A stretch of DNA of 64,000 nt, taken from assembly GCF_028769735.1 (NCBI RefSeq), contig NC_088178.1, forward strand, positions 8,188,001 to 8,252,000, given 5' to 3'. The notes under the pieces were generated by a model that searched no databases, was not told the origin of the DNA, and worked only from the letters and a program-made list of their open reading frames with translations. Both the position numbers and the translations under genes were made by a program. Positions 36,284-47,856 of the stretch are shown one piece after another. Each line of letters begins with the position of its first letter. Positions within the stretch are counted from its first letter, which is position 1. Source of the stretch: Zonotrichia leucophrys gambelii (lineage: Eukaryota > Chordata > Aves > Passeriformes > Passerellidae).

Positions 36284-39200
36284 GTTCTAGAGTCCACCTA
36301 AAAATAGCAATGGTACGTTTTATGGTGGCTGTACCTCAGGTTTGTTTAATGCTATAAGCAAACTCGTCTATGAAAAGAAGCACAGCTGAGGAAACAGGAG
36401 CAGGACTCAAAAGAACCAAGGAGAAATTCTTGGTTTGGCTTGACCGGTTAGCAAATCCTACTGCCTGTTTTCTTCTGCTTTAGTAAACTCATTTGAGGAA
36501 AGCTCTCACTTGTGTATGATAAAAATACTGGATTTGATGCTGCTGATAACGTGGACACTTATCTGTCAGATTTAGTCACTATTCCTGCCTTGATCTCTGT
36601 TTACTCCTCCATTACGCTGTTCAGGCTGACTGTCTTTAAAATGTCTTTTTAAATTGTATTTGGATATGTTTCTTATTTTGTTCACAGAGATCCATCAAAT
36701 TGACATGAAAATGAAGGAGGTATTGCTAGAAATTTAGGGGTGTCTCTCAAAAACTGTTTACTATCAGAGAGCTATCACTTACTGTCAGCAACATAATGGG
36801 GGTTTGCATACTAATAGCAAGTCCTTGAAATATTGTTCATATTGTTCAGTCATGACTTCATGTTATCATTATGACACTGACAGCTGACTTCTGAGGAGTG
36901 AAATATTACAATAATTTTGCTCTAAGGACAAATCAAACAGTTAAATTGGTGATTCTGTTAATCCCTGTAGAAATTTGTAAATGAAAACTCTTTCACTTTG
37001 GCCCTTTTTATCTTCCCTGGCCTAAACAGACTGGATTTTCAAAGAGATCTCAGAAATCATATCACACAAAATATTACAGAAAAAAACCTCCTCAAACAAT
37101 AGCTCAGCAACATTTTCAAGGCTAAAAGTAAAGGTCTGATATTTTATTCCATGTGCACTACTCATCCCAGTTGCTTTTTGCTTAAGTCATTGGCTAAGAA
37201 TTTTCCCTGAATTGTCTGGTATCTGTTGCCTTACTGGGAGGTACTAAAGATGCTCAATAAAGTAATTTTTATTAGTATTTCCCCTAAGGACCTGGAAACA
37301 GTTCTATCAACATGTAAGCCATAAAATAAAGGGTAGGGAAATTATCTGTACTATTGCAGGGTTTGATACTTAATTATTTTCCTGTTTGGCTGTTTAGGAG
37401 CCTGTGTTCTTCGTCTGGGGGATGGAGTGGTTTAAAATGATGTGAAATTTCATGGGTAAAACTCTCCTATGTTTTGCAGTTAAAGTGTAATTTTAGAGTC
37501 AAGCTGGCTTCTCTTCAGATTTCATCCTGAAGTATTTTGCCATTGAGTGGATGTGTTTTATCACCTTCCCATAGTTTAAGCCAGAAGCAGAACTTGAAGC
37601 CTATTTCCTCATGTACAGCCTGCTGGGAAACACACTGAACAGCAGGAGAGTATGGTTCTGGTTTCAGGTGTTTTTCCCTGTTATTTAGGAGTTGGGCCCC
37701 TAGCAAACTCTGGAATATTTTCCACTGCTTGAATGTGCCACTTCTCTTCTTTAAAGCCTTTTAAAAACTCTCAGTCTCACCAGCATGTGTGTCTGAAGCA
37801 TCCTGCATCTGCATGGAGGCACAGCAAAATGAATATGGATGATTTCAAACTGCAGCGTGCTGCCATCTTTTCCCCAGGTTTATTTCCCAATCCAGGAACT
37901 TTACACAGGCAGGAGCACATATCCCAAATGCTGCCAAAGCCAATTGCCAGCCCTTTGGAGCTGGCAAACTGGCAACAAAGTTTTACCTGGAGTGTCCATT
38001 TCACATAATTGCCTGCCATTATTTCAGTGGCAAGCTGCCACTGGGTGAAACTGCACTGCAGTTTCTTCTGTTCCCTGTTGTATACAGAGTTTTACTTCTT
38101 TCCAATCAGTTGATTGTAGTGTGAGCATAAAAAAAAAAATTCTCGCATATCATTTCCTGTTACATTTACAAAGAGCTGTTTACAGCAAGATGTTCAGCAA
38201 AGACAAAAATTGTATTTTGGATATTTGACCATTCTGATGAATGCTGTGACAGAACGAGCTCCCCCTTCCAGTGTAGTTTGGCAAATCTGAAGATGGGGAG
38301 CAGTCAGAAGCTGTCACTGCAATCTGCAGCTGGTGTTGAACACTCAAGGTGTAAGAAGTGTTAAAATCATCTGATCAAGGATCACCAATTTCCTTCATCT
38401 CTTCGGCATTTAGCAGTTTGTCCCTGTCCTTGTCCTAGGTGCTGTGACAATTTAACTCTGTTTTAGCAGCAAACATGCCATGAACTGCAGCTTGCAAACT
38501 GGCTAGGAGGAAGATCATGGCTAATTGCAGTGGTGAATAATTCCTCATTTTGCTTTTCTTGTTATAAGCATTTAGAGTCTCTGTTTTTTTTAGGCAGTTA
38601 TCTAGACAAGGAAATCCCATTAAGATTCCCCAAATCTGGGCACTCAACTTATGCTGGCAACTCTGACAGTCAATTAAATAATTTAACTGCCTGTAATCAC
38701 AGGCACTTCTGAATGGCAATGCACTTTCTTTCTTCATGAGTAATTTTCAATAATTTTGAAATTCAAAATGTGTCTAAGTTATCCAGTCCTCACATTGCTT
38801 CATTATTTTATCTGCTGTATTTGTTATTGGGCAACTATAATCATAACTAAGCATAATTCCTCACTGCAAAGTAGGTAATAAAATCAGGATTGGCCACAAA
38901 GCTGATCAGTCAGAGAAAGCTGCCAGAGCACCAGTCTGGGGTTCAGCATTTCAGAATTCACTCTGCTTCTCATCTCAGCCTGGGCAGGGTTGAATGACAG
39001 GTGCTGGTGGCTGGGATTTGAAATGAGACCCTTCTGTGTTTCCTGTGAGTCTGCATTTTGCTAATTTCCTTCTCATTTTTCCCAAATGCAGAGAGGTTTC
39101 CAGGGAAAATATGAAGTATGTTCTTAGCTCTGTGTTCTTGCAGGTTTCCATGGCACTATATAGCAATAAGAAATGAATTTTTATTTCACCTCTAATTTAT

Positions 39201-42200
39201 AGCTACTTGTAGTAACTTCTTCAGAAACAACCCAGTTTTCCAAATCAAGGTTCAAAAAATGTAATTCTTCTCAAATAGAAATTGTACTGTCTTGTGTTTT
39301 GTGGCATGACAGTCTTTTAGCAGTTCTTGCCAGCATTAATCTGCATTTCATATTGAAATTCATAAGAGGTTTGTAGGGTGCTGGCTACAGTGGATAACTT
39401 GGAAGCAACTCTTCTTTAGATGTATTTCTGGATCAATTAATCTCTATCATATTTCCATGTAGGAATTTGCAGAATAATAATTTAAAGTATGAGTTCTTAA
39501 TCTGGAATGCATTTAAAACAGGAAAATAAGTGATTCTCTCTTTGGCCAGGTTATACACTACAAATATTATGCAGGTGATAAAGTTTGGTGAGGACATGGT
39601 CTCTCAAAGACAAATGTATGGTAGTTTAATAGATGGTGTCTCTGGCAAACATCAAGTGAGCAATGGCCTTATGGATTTACTGTGCTATGGAACTAACAGC
39701 CCAGTTTAACTCATATGAACACAAATGAATATATTCTGAATATCAAGCACAGTGGTTTTGAAAGAGTCTTTCTTTTTCTGCTGCTAACCCATGATAACAA
39801 ATTGCACAAACAAGATATTCCTTTCACTGAAAGGCAGATATTAGGTGCTGTATCTGAGAGTATAAAATCAAACTTCATATATTAACAAAATGGCTCTAAA
39901 ATTGCAAAACTTAACAACCCTGACCAAACTGTTCAATAAGAGTCTCTTATGTCTGGAAAATCATGGGTCTAGTGATGAAATTACAGCATAGCTAATTGTT
40001 GCTGATTTTCCTGATAGGTTCAACTAATTTTCCCCCACAATTATAAAATACCCATGATTTTTTTGAAATTAGGATCCCTAAAATTAGAATTCTAAACAAA
40101 ACAGGTAAATTAAATATTACTGAGCGGAGTTATGGATTAACACTTCATGGGGATTTTCCACAGGGAATAATTAAGGTTGGAAAATCTCTGACATTCATCT
40201 TGTCAAATTTCAAAACTGAATCAGGTTAGCAGGGCTCTGCTTTTCCATGTCCTGACTGTCTCCAAGGCCACTTGTCTCTGGGCAAATATTTATGGGAATT
40301 GAGTGAGATCAATGTGAGTGTGGAGTGTGACTCCCTAGATTTACACAGATGTGCCCACCCTACCTGATCCTCCAAGCTGCCTGCAGAACATTGTTGGGGA
40401 CACCATGACCTGGAACACCTCGTGCATCTCAGAGGGGCATTTTGAACCAGGTCACACCAGGGTGTTTCATTCCTGACACTTCACACTGGGATGGCTGTAT
40501 AGATGTGTACCAGGATAACTCCACAGTCCTACAGATCCCCTGCTGACTGCTGATTTTCCCAGCTGGTATTTTCTTTACCAAGAATCCAAACCCGTGCCAG
40601 GAAGTTCAAGGTGCCAAGAGCAGATTTTTGGCTGTGTAGTATTTAAATTGAGAATTTTATGCCTGTTTGTGTAATTGTTTAAATTAAAGGTCTCAGTGCT
40701 TTAAATGGCAAGAAAAACAAAAATCTGTAGGATGAGGTTTTTGGCCTCATTACAATAAGTTGGAATTCTTTATTAACATGCTTCTAGTGTTTTCTGGGTT
40801 TTTATCTGTAATACTGGAGAGTAAAGCACAATTCTGAGGCATAAAATCCAGTCCCTAGGTGTTTACCTTTGGGTAAAGAAAAATTAAAAAACAAGGTCAA
40901 GGATAATCAAAGGTATGACTTTGTTAGTGTTAAACAGGAAGGAGATACTGAGAAACAACAACCATAATAACCAAAGGCAGTTCTTTCCGTCTCCAGTGAG
41001 CCTTAGAGTCAGCCTCCTTTCCAATTTAAAGAGTGCACATTATGTGTAGACAAGGATTTAAGGAATATGCTTTGAATAAAATCCTAAGCCCCCTTTCTCC
41101 AAAAAGCATTAAGTACAAGGTATTAGGAAGAAAGTGCAATTTTAAAATGGAAAAAGCTTTTTACAGAGAGATATCTTTTATAAGAAAGTAAGTCCATTAT
41201 GAGCTGGAAAAGGAGTAGCAATTATTTATGGATCTGAAAGTGTTTGTAATGTTGTTATTAGAAATGACTTTGTACAAAGGAAACTCTTTTGAAATATGGC
41301 TATGAAAAAGACAACATTAAAATGCAGGTCAGGTGTATTTTTGGGCTTGCACCTGTCATATTTTGAGCCACCCTGCAGCAATGTGTACATAGAATGAAAT
41401 AGTTCATGAGAGAATGTTTTTGAATTTTAATGACAGCTTCAGGGGTTTCATGACCTATCAGCTCTGGAAATAATACTACTGGTTTGTAAGAATTTTTAGT
41501 AAAAATCATGTGACAATAACAATGGTGGACTATCTGCAGAAAGAGAAAATTGATTAAAGAATTATGAAATGTTAAGCACAGACCTTGGTAAGACTCAGGC
41601 TTCTGGCCCCAAATCAGGGAGATTTGCAGCAATTCAAAGCAATAACTGTTGGACAAATATAGTGTATTTTACAGCTGTAATTTGAAAGCAGCATGTGGCA
41701 GACTGGTGTAATTTATGCCAGAGTGTATTTTTATTGCATAACTCATTACTCTTTCCAGTGGGAGCCAAGAATGTAACCTGCACAGCAACTACTGAAAATC
41801 GAAATTGTTTGCTAACAATTGCCTTAGGTACATAAACCGCCACGCAGGCTGAGCCATTGGATGTTATTTTCTTGTGACAAGGAAAACACTGTTTACTTTT
41901 GGAGCCTGAGTGGATATGTGCACGTTAATGGCAAAACTAAATGAGAATAGGTGAGGAGATGATTTCCTCTCAGAAAAGTTCTTGGCAGGTGTTTGGGTGA
42001 TTTCCAAGTTGTGTGTGGTTTTCTGGTTGTCAGTTTTATGTGGGGTTTTTGTTTTGTTTTTTGAGGGTTTTGTCCTCTAAGGGGCCCAACAGAATAGAGA
42101 TGTCCATTTTGAAAGATAAGATTTGATGTGGCCCACAATTATTTTTCTGCATTAATTGTCAGGAAAGCACTTGTCTGCAGAGAGACAAATGATGACAAGA

Positions 42201-42279
42201 GTGTTTTGGAATCAGTGCTAGATGGCCACAGCAGTAGGTTAAAGAGTGAGATGGAGCAGGTACACATTGTGCTGGCCAG
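36284..42279. other. AT-rich non-coding sequence, no gene seen
   Basis: Short frames only, including 118 codons on the minus strand at 41300-41656 with no recognisable domain. A GC-richer segment at about 40230-40620 holds no identified repeat. Confidence 0.75.
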
Positions 42280-42406
42280 GATGTGCTGGAGCCACCATCC
42301 CTGGAGGTGGCACTCAGTGCTGTGCTTTGGGTGACAAGGTGGGTGTGTGGTTGAAGGTTGAACTAGACCCTGAAGGCCTTTCCCAACCTTCATTATTCTG
42401 TGGATG
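42280..42406 (+). mobile_element. CR1-type LINE 3' tail
   Basis: The sequence 'ggagccaccatccctggaggtggcactcagtgctgtg' is followed by 'gtgacaaggtgggtgtgtggttgaaggttgaactagaccctgaaggcctttcccaacc' and then 'attattctgtgga'. This is the 3' end of a CR1 element in plus orientation, including the degenerate terminal ATTCTATG-like repeat. It is 5'-truncated to about 130 bp and diverged. The 5' boundary may lie slightly further upstream. Confidence 0.85.
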
Positions 42407-45169
42407 AACCTGCACTTCTTGATCATTGGCAGAGTGTCAAATGACTACCCCACAATTCTGTTGGCTCTTTAAAATCATCATCCGACTTCTCTCAAGCAAG
42501 TTCTCCATTGGGCTCTATCAATTCTTCTGAGTTATCCTTTGTTTTTTGGGGTTTTTTTTGAGTAGTGGAAGGAGAATTTGTCTCAACTAAAGTTGATCTT
42601 GAATTGAGCTGAATAGTCAAAATATTTTCTTTGCCAGTCACTAAAGTTTGTGGGTCGTAGACTAAAAAAAAAATCAGTCTCTCTGGCAAATATAACCTTT
42701 CTGAGTAACTAAAGGTATGAAACAGGACTTTGCTAATTAGAGATGTAACAAATTCACAGTTTTCTGCACACTGCTGTCAAGAAGCAGCTGCAGCTCATTG
42801 CACTGGTGTGTTCATTAATGCTCTACAACATGTTTTCAAATAAAATCCCGTCAATTACTCTCAATAGACTTATCATGATATGAAATATCCAACAAGATAT
42901 TTTCTCTCAGATGAATGAACAGGCTTTAATTGACTTGAAATCTGTATTTTTGTCAGCAGAAAAGAATGATCAGAGGTACTCTGCTTATGTAATCTACATA
43001 TTTAATTTCTTTTGTAATTAATAGAGGGTCTTAGAACATAATGATTTAAAAACTATGCTTGAGGTATTCAATGGCAGCAAAATACAGCCCTGATTTTATG
43101 ATGGCAGTCACTTTTGGAAGTGTAAATTAATGTTTCCATGAAAATGGGACTAAATGTGGCACTTTTAAATGGACTGGTAGTAGGAATTAATCTATGTGGA
43201 CTTCTGTCTAGAAGTGATTTGATGCACACATTCAGGAAAATAAGGAAGTTAATGGCACTATTTAGAATTGTACCTAGGTTCAGGATAATGTATTAATTAG
43301 TTAATTACCTGGTAGTTTCTTGAAGCTTCGTTGTGCATTAATCCTGAGTTTGGGATAGAAGAGTTTTGATGATCATTCACAGAGAGTCAGCCCTGTTCCC
43401 TTTCCCCAGTCTTGTCACCGTCCTGTAATGAATGGACTCTTCTCCTTTGAGCTGCAGTTTATCAGTGCAACTTTATAGATGTTTGCATGAAATTTGCAAA
43501 CTCAAAAAAGAGGGGAAGAAAGGAATAGATGAAAAAAGTTGGATTTATATGGAAAAAAACCCCAAAGCTGGCTGTTAGAATGTAATTGAGTAATTGTCTG
43601 TTCTTTAGTTGTCTTTCATCAAATACTCTGAAAATTTGCTTTCCAGTATTTGCTGGCTTTTCTCAAAAAGTTTATCTAGTTACAGCCTTCAAAGATTCCT
43701 TTTCTCTAGTCCACACTTTGCTGTCTAGAATCCACTGAAATATTCTGGGTTTCTAAAACACCTTTTCAAGGCAAAGGCATGACCTTAAGCTCAATCTAAT
43801 GCAGGTACTGGATGGGAAAAACTGTTGTAAATAAGAACTTTAAAAGAAACTGAAGGAGTAAACTGGGAAACTATTGGACCTCCAATTTTGAGATGTGGTG
43901 CAGTAGATATTGTTTCCTGCCACCAGCTAACAGAGTGGTTCTATGGTGCCTGACACTTGCACAGTGTTTATTCATTTTAGTTCTTCTCCCCCTGGGGCTT
44001 CTAATCAGCTTATCAGTGCAGCAGCCACGGAATCCTGCACAAAACTGAAGCACAATTCATGTGGGTTTAATGAGAGTTCTTCAATGGTGAGATCCTGTGG
44101 GCCCTGTTCTCTTCAGGTGCAGCATGATCAATTAAACACCAGCATGTACAATTCACTCCAGTGGGCTGCTTTGATCTACTCCTGAAAACACATTTTTTCA
44201 GTCTCCTTTCTTGTCTTTGTCAGGCCTGTCCATTTTGAGGCATTTTTTGTATCTTTTCAAGGGAATCACATACATCAATGATGCAAGATCAAGAAATCAA
44301 TATATCAGTGTACAGCTGGGCTAAATATTCTAAATTATCCATTAAGTTGTACCAACTTGCATTTTAACAAAGAGTAAAAGACATCTGAACAAAAGTTAAT
44401 TTTGCCTAAGTTTCTAACTTTGCCTCTTCAGTGAAAAATCAGACCATAATTAAAGCTTGAAAAGCATTTATCCTCAATGGTCAGGACAAGGAAGAGATAG
44501 TATTTTTCCTCAGAAAACATCAACTTTTTGGCTGGTATCCAACAATTAAAATTGTTTGAATATTTTATTTCAGCTATCTTGGGAAATCTGTACCTGCCCT
44601 TTAATTTTTTTTTGCAGTCTGTGACAAAACAGACTACATGGAATTACATTTATATCAGTATACTAAGTATGGATGCATCTCATGCTCTGTATTCCATTGA
44701 GTTGCAGTGGGGGCTTTTAGGATATTTGCAATTTACACTGAAAACAGTGTTTTCATGGACTTTTCTGGGAGTTTACCATAAATATTTAGGCTTAATGTGC
44801 TTTTAACTAGTTACCCTGACATTGGCAGTTTTTGGGAGTTTAGCTGTTCCTCAAGTGATTTAATTATTGGTGAGAAAGATCATAGAAAGGTGTCTGCTTT
44901 CTAAGTGATCAGCTAAGGCAATCTATCTGAGAAATGCACGGTAGGGATTTTACAGAGCTCTACCTGTTACTGCGAGAATTGGGAGGCTGCAAACTCAGCA
45001 GCCCAACAGGCTTAGAGCAACTTTCTTATACAGCAATGAAAACCTCATGCTGATTACAAGGACAAATATGCAGAACAGCATAAGGCAGAGCAGGACAAGC
45101 TGTGGCCAGAACTGGTCTCACACTCTCGGAGTGCTTGGGAAGCAGCGGGCTGGGCAGAGCTCCTTGGAT
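42407..45169. other. AT-rich non-coding sequence, no gene seen
   Basis: Frames are under 100 codons, with no recognised repeat or RNA gene. Confidence 0.75.
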
Positions 45170-45660
45170 GGCACCTGCAGCACCGCCGGCTCCTTTCCAG
45201 GTGTTCCTGCTGCTCCCACACCCGCCGTGGCCTGCTCCCCATCCTCTGCCGGGCTCCATTCTCCCCGCAATCCCTGGGAACCTCCGTGCCCAGCCTGTTC
45301 CCCATCCTTTGCCATCGGCTCCAGGATCCCTGGGAGCCGCCATGCCCGGCCTGCTCCCCATCCTCTGCCAGGCTCCGGGCTCTCTGCAATCCCTGGGAGC
45401 CGCCATGCCCGGCCTGTTCCCCATCCTCTGCCAGGCTCCGGGCTCCCTGGGAGCCGCGGGTGTTTCCCGGCCTGCTCCCCATCCTTTGCCAGGCTCCGGG
45501 CTCCCAGTAATCCCCGGGATCCGCGGGTGTTTCCCGGCCCGTCCCCGCCGCTCCAGCCCGGTCCTGCGGCGCCGCCGCCCTCTCTCGGTGGCAGCGCTGT
45601 GCGAGCAGCCTTCCAGCCGCTGCCTTTTACCTTGTGCGGACAGCCGGTGACTGAAGCGCT
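45170..45660. other. GC- and CpG-rich patch (CpG-island-like)
   Basis: GC content and CpG density rise sharply here against AT-rich flanks. The left two-thirds is a tandem repeat. The right part (about 45520-45660) is non-repetitive and very CpG-dense, with 'gcggcgccgccgccc' and 'ccggtc' segments. Promoters in birds often sit in such islands, but no TATA box, no first exon with a donor and no coding start can be argued. A repeat-driven GC patch is equally likely. Confidence 0.6.
45230..45537. repeat. GC-rich minisatellite, unit about 56-63 bp
   Basis: The anchor ccccatcct recurs at 45237, 45300, 45356, 45419 and 45477, giving spacings of 63, 56, 63 and 58 bp. Units share 'gcctg(c/t)tccccatcct(c/t)tgccaggctccgggctc' and '(t)ccctgggagccgc'. 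About 4.5-5 units are present, with indels between them. Because the array is GC-rich and stop-poor, long overlapping frames run through it on both strands; these are artefacts of composition. Confidence 0.9.
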
Positions 45661-47774
45661 GTTTAAGCTGTTCACGGTCACGTTAAAGCCAAAATCTCAC
45701 TGCTGTCACTCCTGCCCTCAAAAGTTCCTGCTCGTGTCTGAAAACAGCGATGTCTGGGCCATTGAAATTGTGCTGGCTTCTGTCCAAGGGGGCATGTTCA
45801 TCTTGAAATCAATTTCATGTAAATCGAGTATTCTTAATAATATCAGTAACTTGTAATGAATATTGAATATTAATTCTAAGATGAATGTTATTTACTTACT
45901 ACAAGTTTTAGGTCTTATCAGGAGTAATATGTACAACAAGGCCCAAAATTCACATTAATATCAAAGCAATAATGCAGGACATTTGTAATAACTCCAGATT
46001 GCATTTTCACCAGGAAGCAACCTAGCAAATACACACTTATTAAAATTACAGCTTTTTGTTTTAATCTGTTTATATTGTCAAGTATGAAAAAATTCTTGTA
46101 GGGAAAGAGTGCACAGGATGTGTTTCCTTCAGGAGATGCATCCTTCGTTGTGAGGTCTCTGTTCTGAATTTCTGACTTGCTCTAGGTCATGAATCAATAA
46201 GAGCAAAACGGAGATGCCCACTCTGCATCAGAAGTTGGTTATTAATTTTCTTATCAAAGAAAAGCTTGAAAACTCATCAAGATGGCTTCTGAGAGGCTTT
46301 GTTGTAATGTAGTTTCTTTCCATCACTCTTTTGTAGGGTGATACAGTTTCCTCTGATTATTGGAAAATGCATTGATTGATCAGCTTTGTTAAGAAAGTCC
46401 TTCTAACTGTCTTCTCTGTGGCTTTGAATATGTATTCTTTTTCTGATCTTTCTGGAGAAAAGCCAAAGTAATAACAAATGCTTGCATTAAATGGATTTAT
46501 TTTTCTTCTTATAACAGGCATGCCAGCTGGTCACTGTATTTCTAAACAGACTGTTTAGAACAGCAGAAATAGAAGACAAAATCCTAGAGCTCACAGTATC
46601 AAACCCATCAAAACAAAATTGAAGTACTTGTACTGCTCTGCTTAATGCTGAATTCAGAACAGAACATTACTGCTAGTGGGTGTAAATCACACCAATGGAC
46701 TGATCTGACCATCTCAGTCTGTAAAAGTAACACATGTCCAGAACATTAATAAGAACTTGAAGCCTTTGACTGAAGGAGCAAATAGCTTCAGACCCTCCAC
46801 TGAACTCAATCTCCTTCACCCATAATCCAGGTTGAGTCTGGATTCACCTGACCTGCAGTCATTTTTCATCAGTGCCTTCCCTGTCAAGTCATAGATATGA
46901 ATTGGTCACAAATGGGAGGGGAAAAGATGTCTACAGGAAAGATCATAGCTCTAAGACCATTTTTATAGTTTCTAAGACAAATAATTCAGCCTTCAGTGTA
47001 TTTTGTATCTGATCCTAACTGAGGAAGAGCACCTTTGGGAGTGACTCCAGGAGTCAGTGCAGCCCCTGCAGCAATCAGCACTCACATCTCCTGTCTCTCC
47101 AGAGCTGGGCACTGGCTGAGCCTGCTCAGACAGAGCATGGTGGAAGGCAGCCAAGGTTTAGCATCCCGTGTGTTCCCGATTCACCAGGTCTTTCAGGTCT
47201 TCCACTGAAATGTGCTTTGTTTACTGGCTCTCTAGATATCCTGTGTCCTGAAACTTTTGAAAAACACAAACCAGAGTGTTGCAGCCACAGGCCTTGAGTC
47301 ACTTTCTATTCCAGTGTTATACAATCTTGTATCAATCTTCCCATGATTTCAGAGTGGGCTGTTACCTGCTGTGGAGAGAATAACATGAGCTGTGCCATAA
47401 GGCTTTCCAGCACTTCACTATGGCTAGATATTGTGCTCCATGCACAGTATTTTTTGCAAGCCCAGTTTGCAGGGATCTGATTTCCTCTCTGTTGTCCTGA
47501 GCATAGAGACCTTCAGAAGGTGGCATTCCACAAACTTTCTTCTGTTTTGTGTAGAGTTCTTAAGTACTGCAACTCTTTTTGGTAAGGAAGGCCCTTAGGC
47601 ACACTGGCAGATGGTGGAATTAAGGTTAAGCACAAGAGCAGTTTTTAAAGTGGGTTTAGTGTTGTGGTTTGCACAAACACTTGGTAAGGTTATTTGTTAA
47701 CCCAATTTCTACACACTGTTTTGAAAATAACTTGTCTTGGTATCTCTAAGCTGTATTTTAGTCTGTGTGTTTGT
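45661..47774. other. AT-rich non-coding sequence, no gene seen
   Basis: Short frames only. Contains an imperfect palindrome at 46540-46560 and a GC-richer segment at about 46790-47160 that I cannot assign. Confidence 0.75.
46540..46560. repeat. 21-bp palindrome with one central base
   Basis: Arms TTCTAAACAG and CTGTTTAGAA are exact complements separated by a single A. The arrangement is compatible with a small hairpin or a dimer binding site. No known element is recognised. Confidence 0.9.
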
Positions 47775-47856
47775 ATCACTAGAACTTCCTAATACCACAC
47801 ATGTGGTTTTTAATTATCACTAGAACTTCCTAATACCGCACAAGTGGTTTTTAATT
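47775..47856. repeat. Tandem duplication, 41-bp unit, two copies
   Basis: Copies run 47775-47815 and 47816-47856. Each starts atcactagaacttcctaata and ends with gtggtttttaatt. They differ at about two positions, so the duplication is recent relative to the other small repeats here. Confidence 0.93.

Noticed and set aside
45118..45681. 187-codon minus-strand frame with repeated Gly/Arg-rich units
   Set aside because: It is the complement of the same minisatellite. The peptide repeats only mirror the DNA repeat.
45047..45856. Longest open frame in the window (269 codons, plus strand), proline- and alanine-rich
   Set aside because: It runs through the GC-rich minisatellite, where stop codons are rare in all frames. 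Equally long frames exist on the opposite strand (45118-45681), and there is no domain or codon signature.
47775..47856. Direct repeats considered as a CRISPR-like array
   Set aside because: Only two adjacent copies without spacers, in a vertebrate context. It is a simple tandem duplication.
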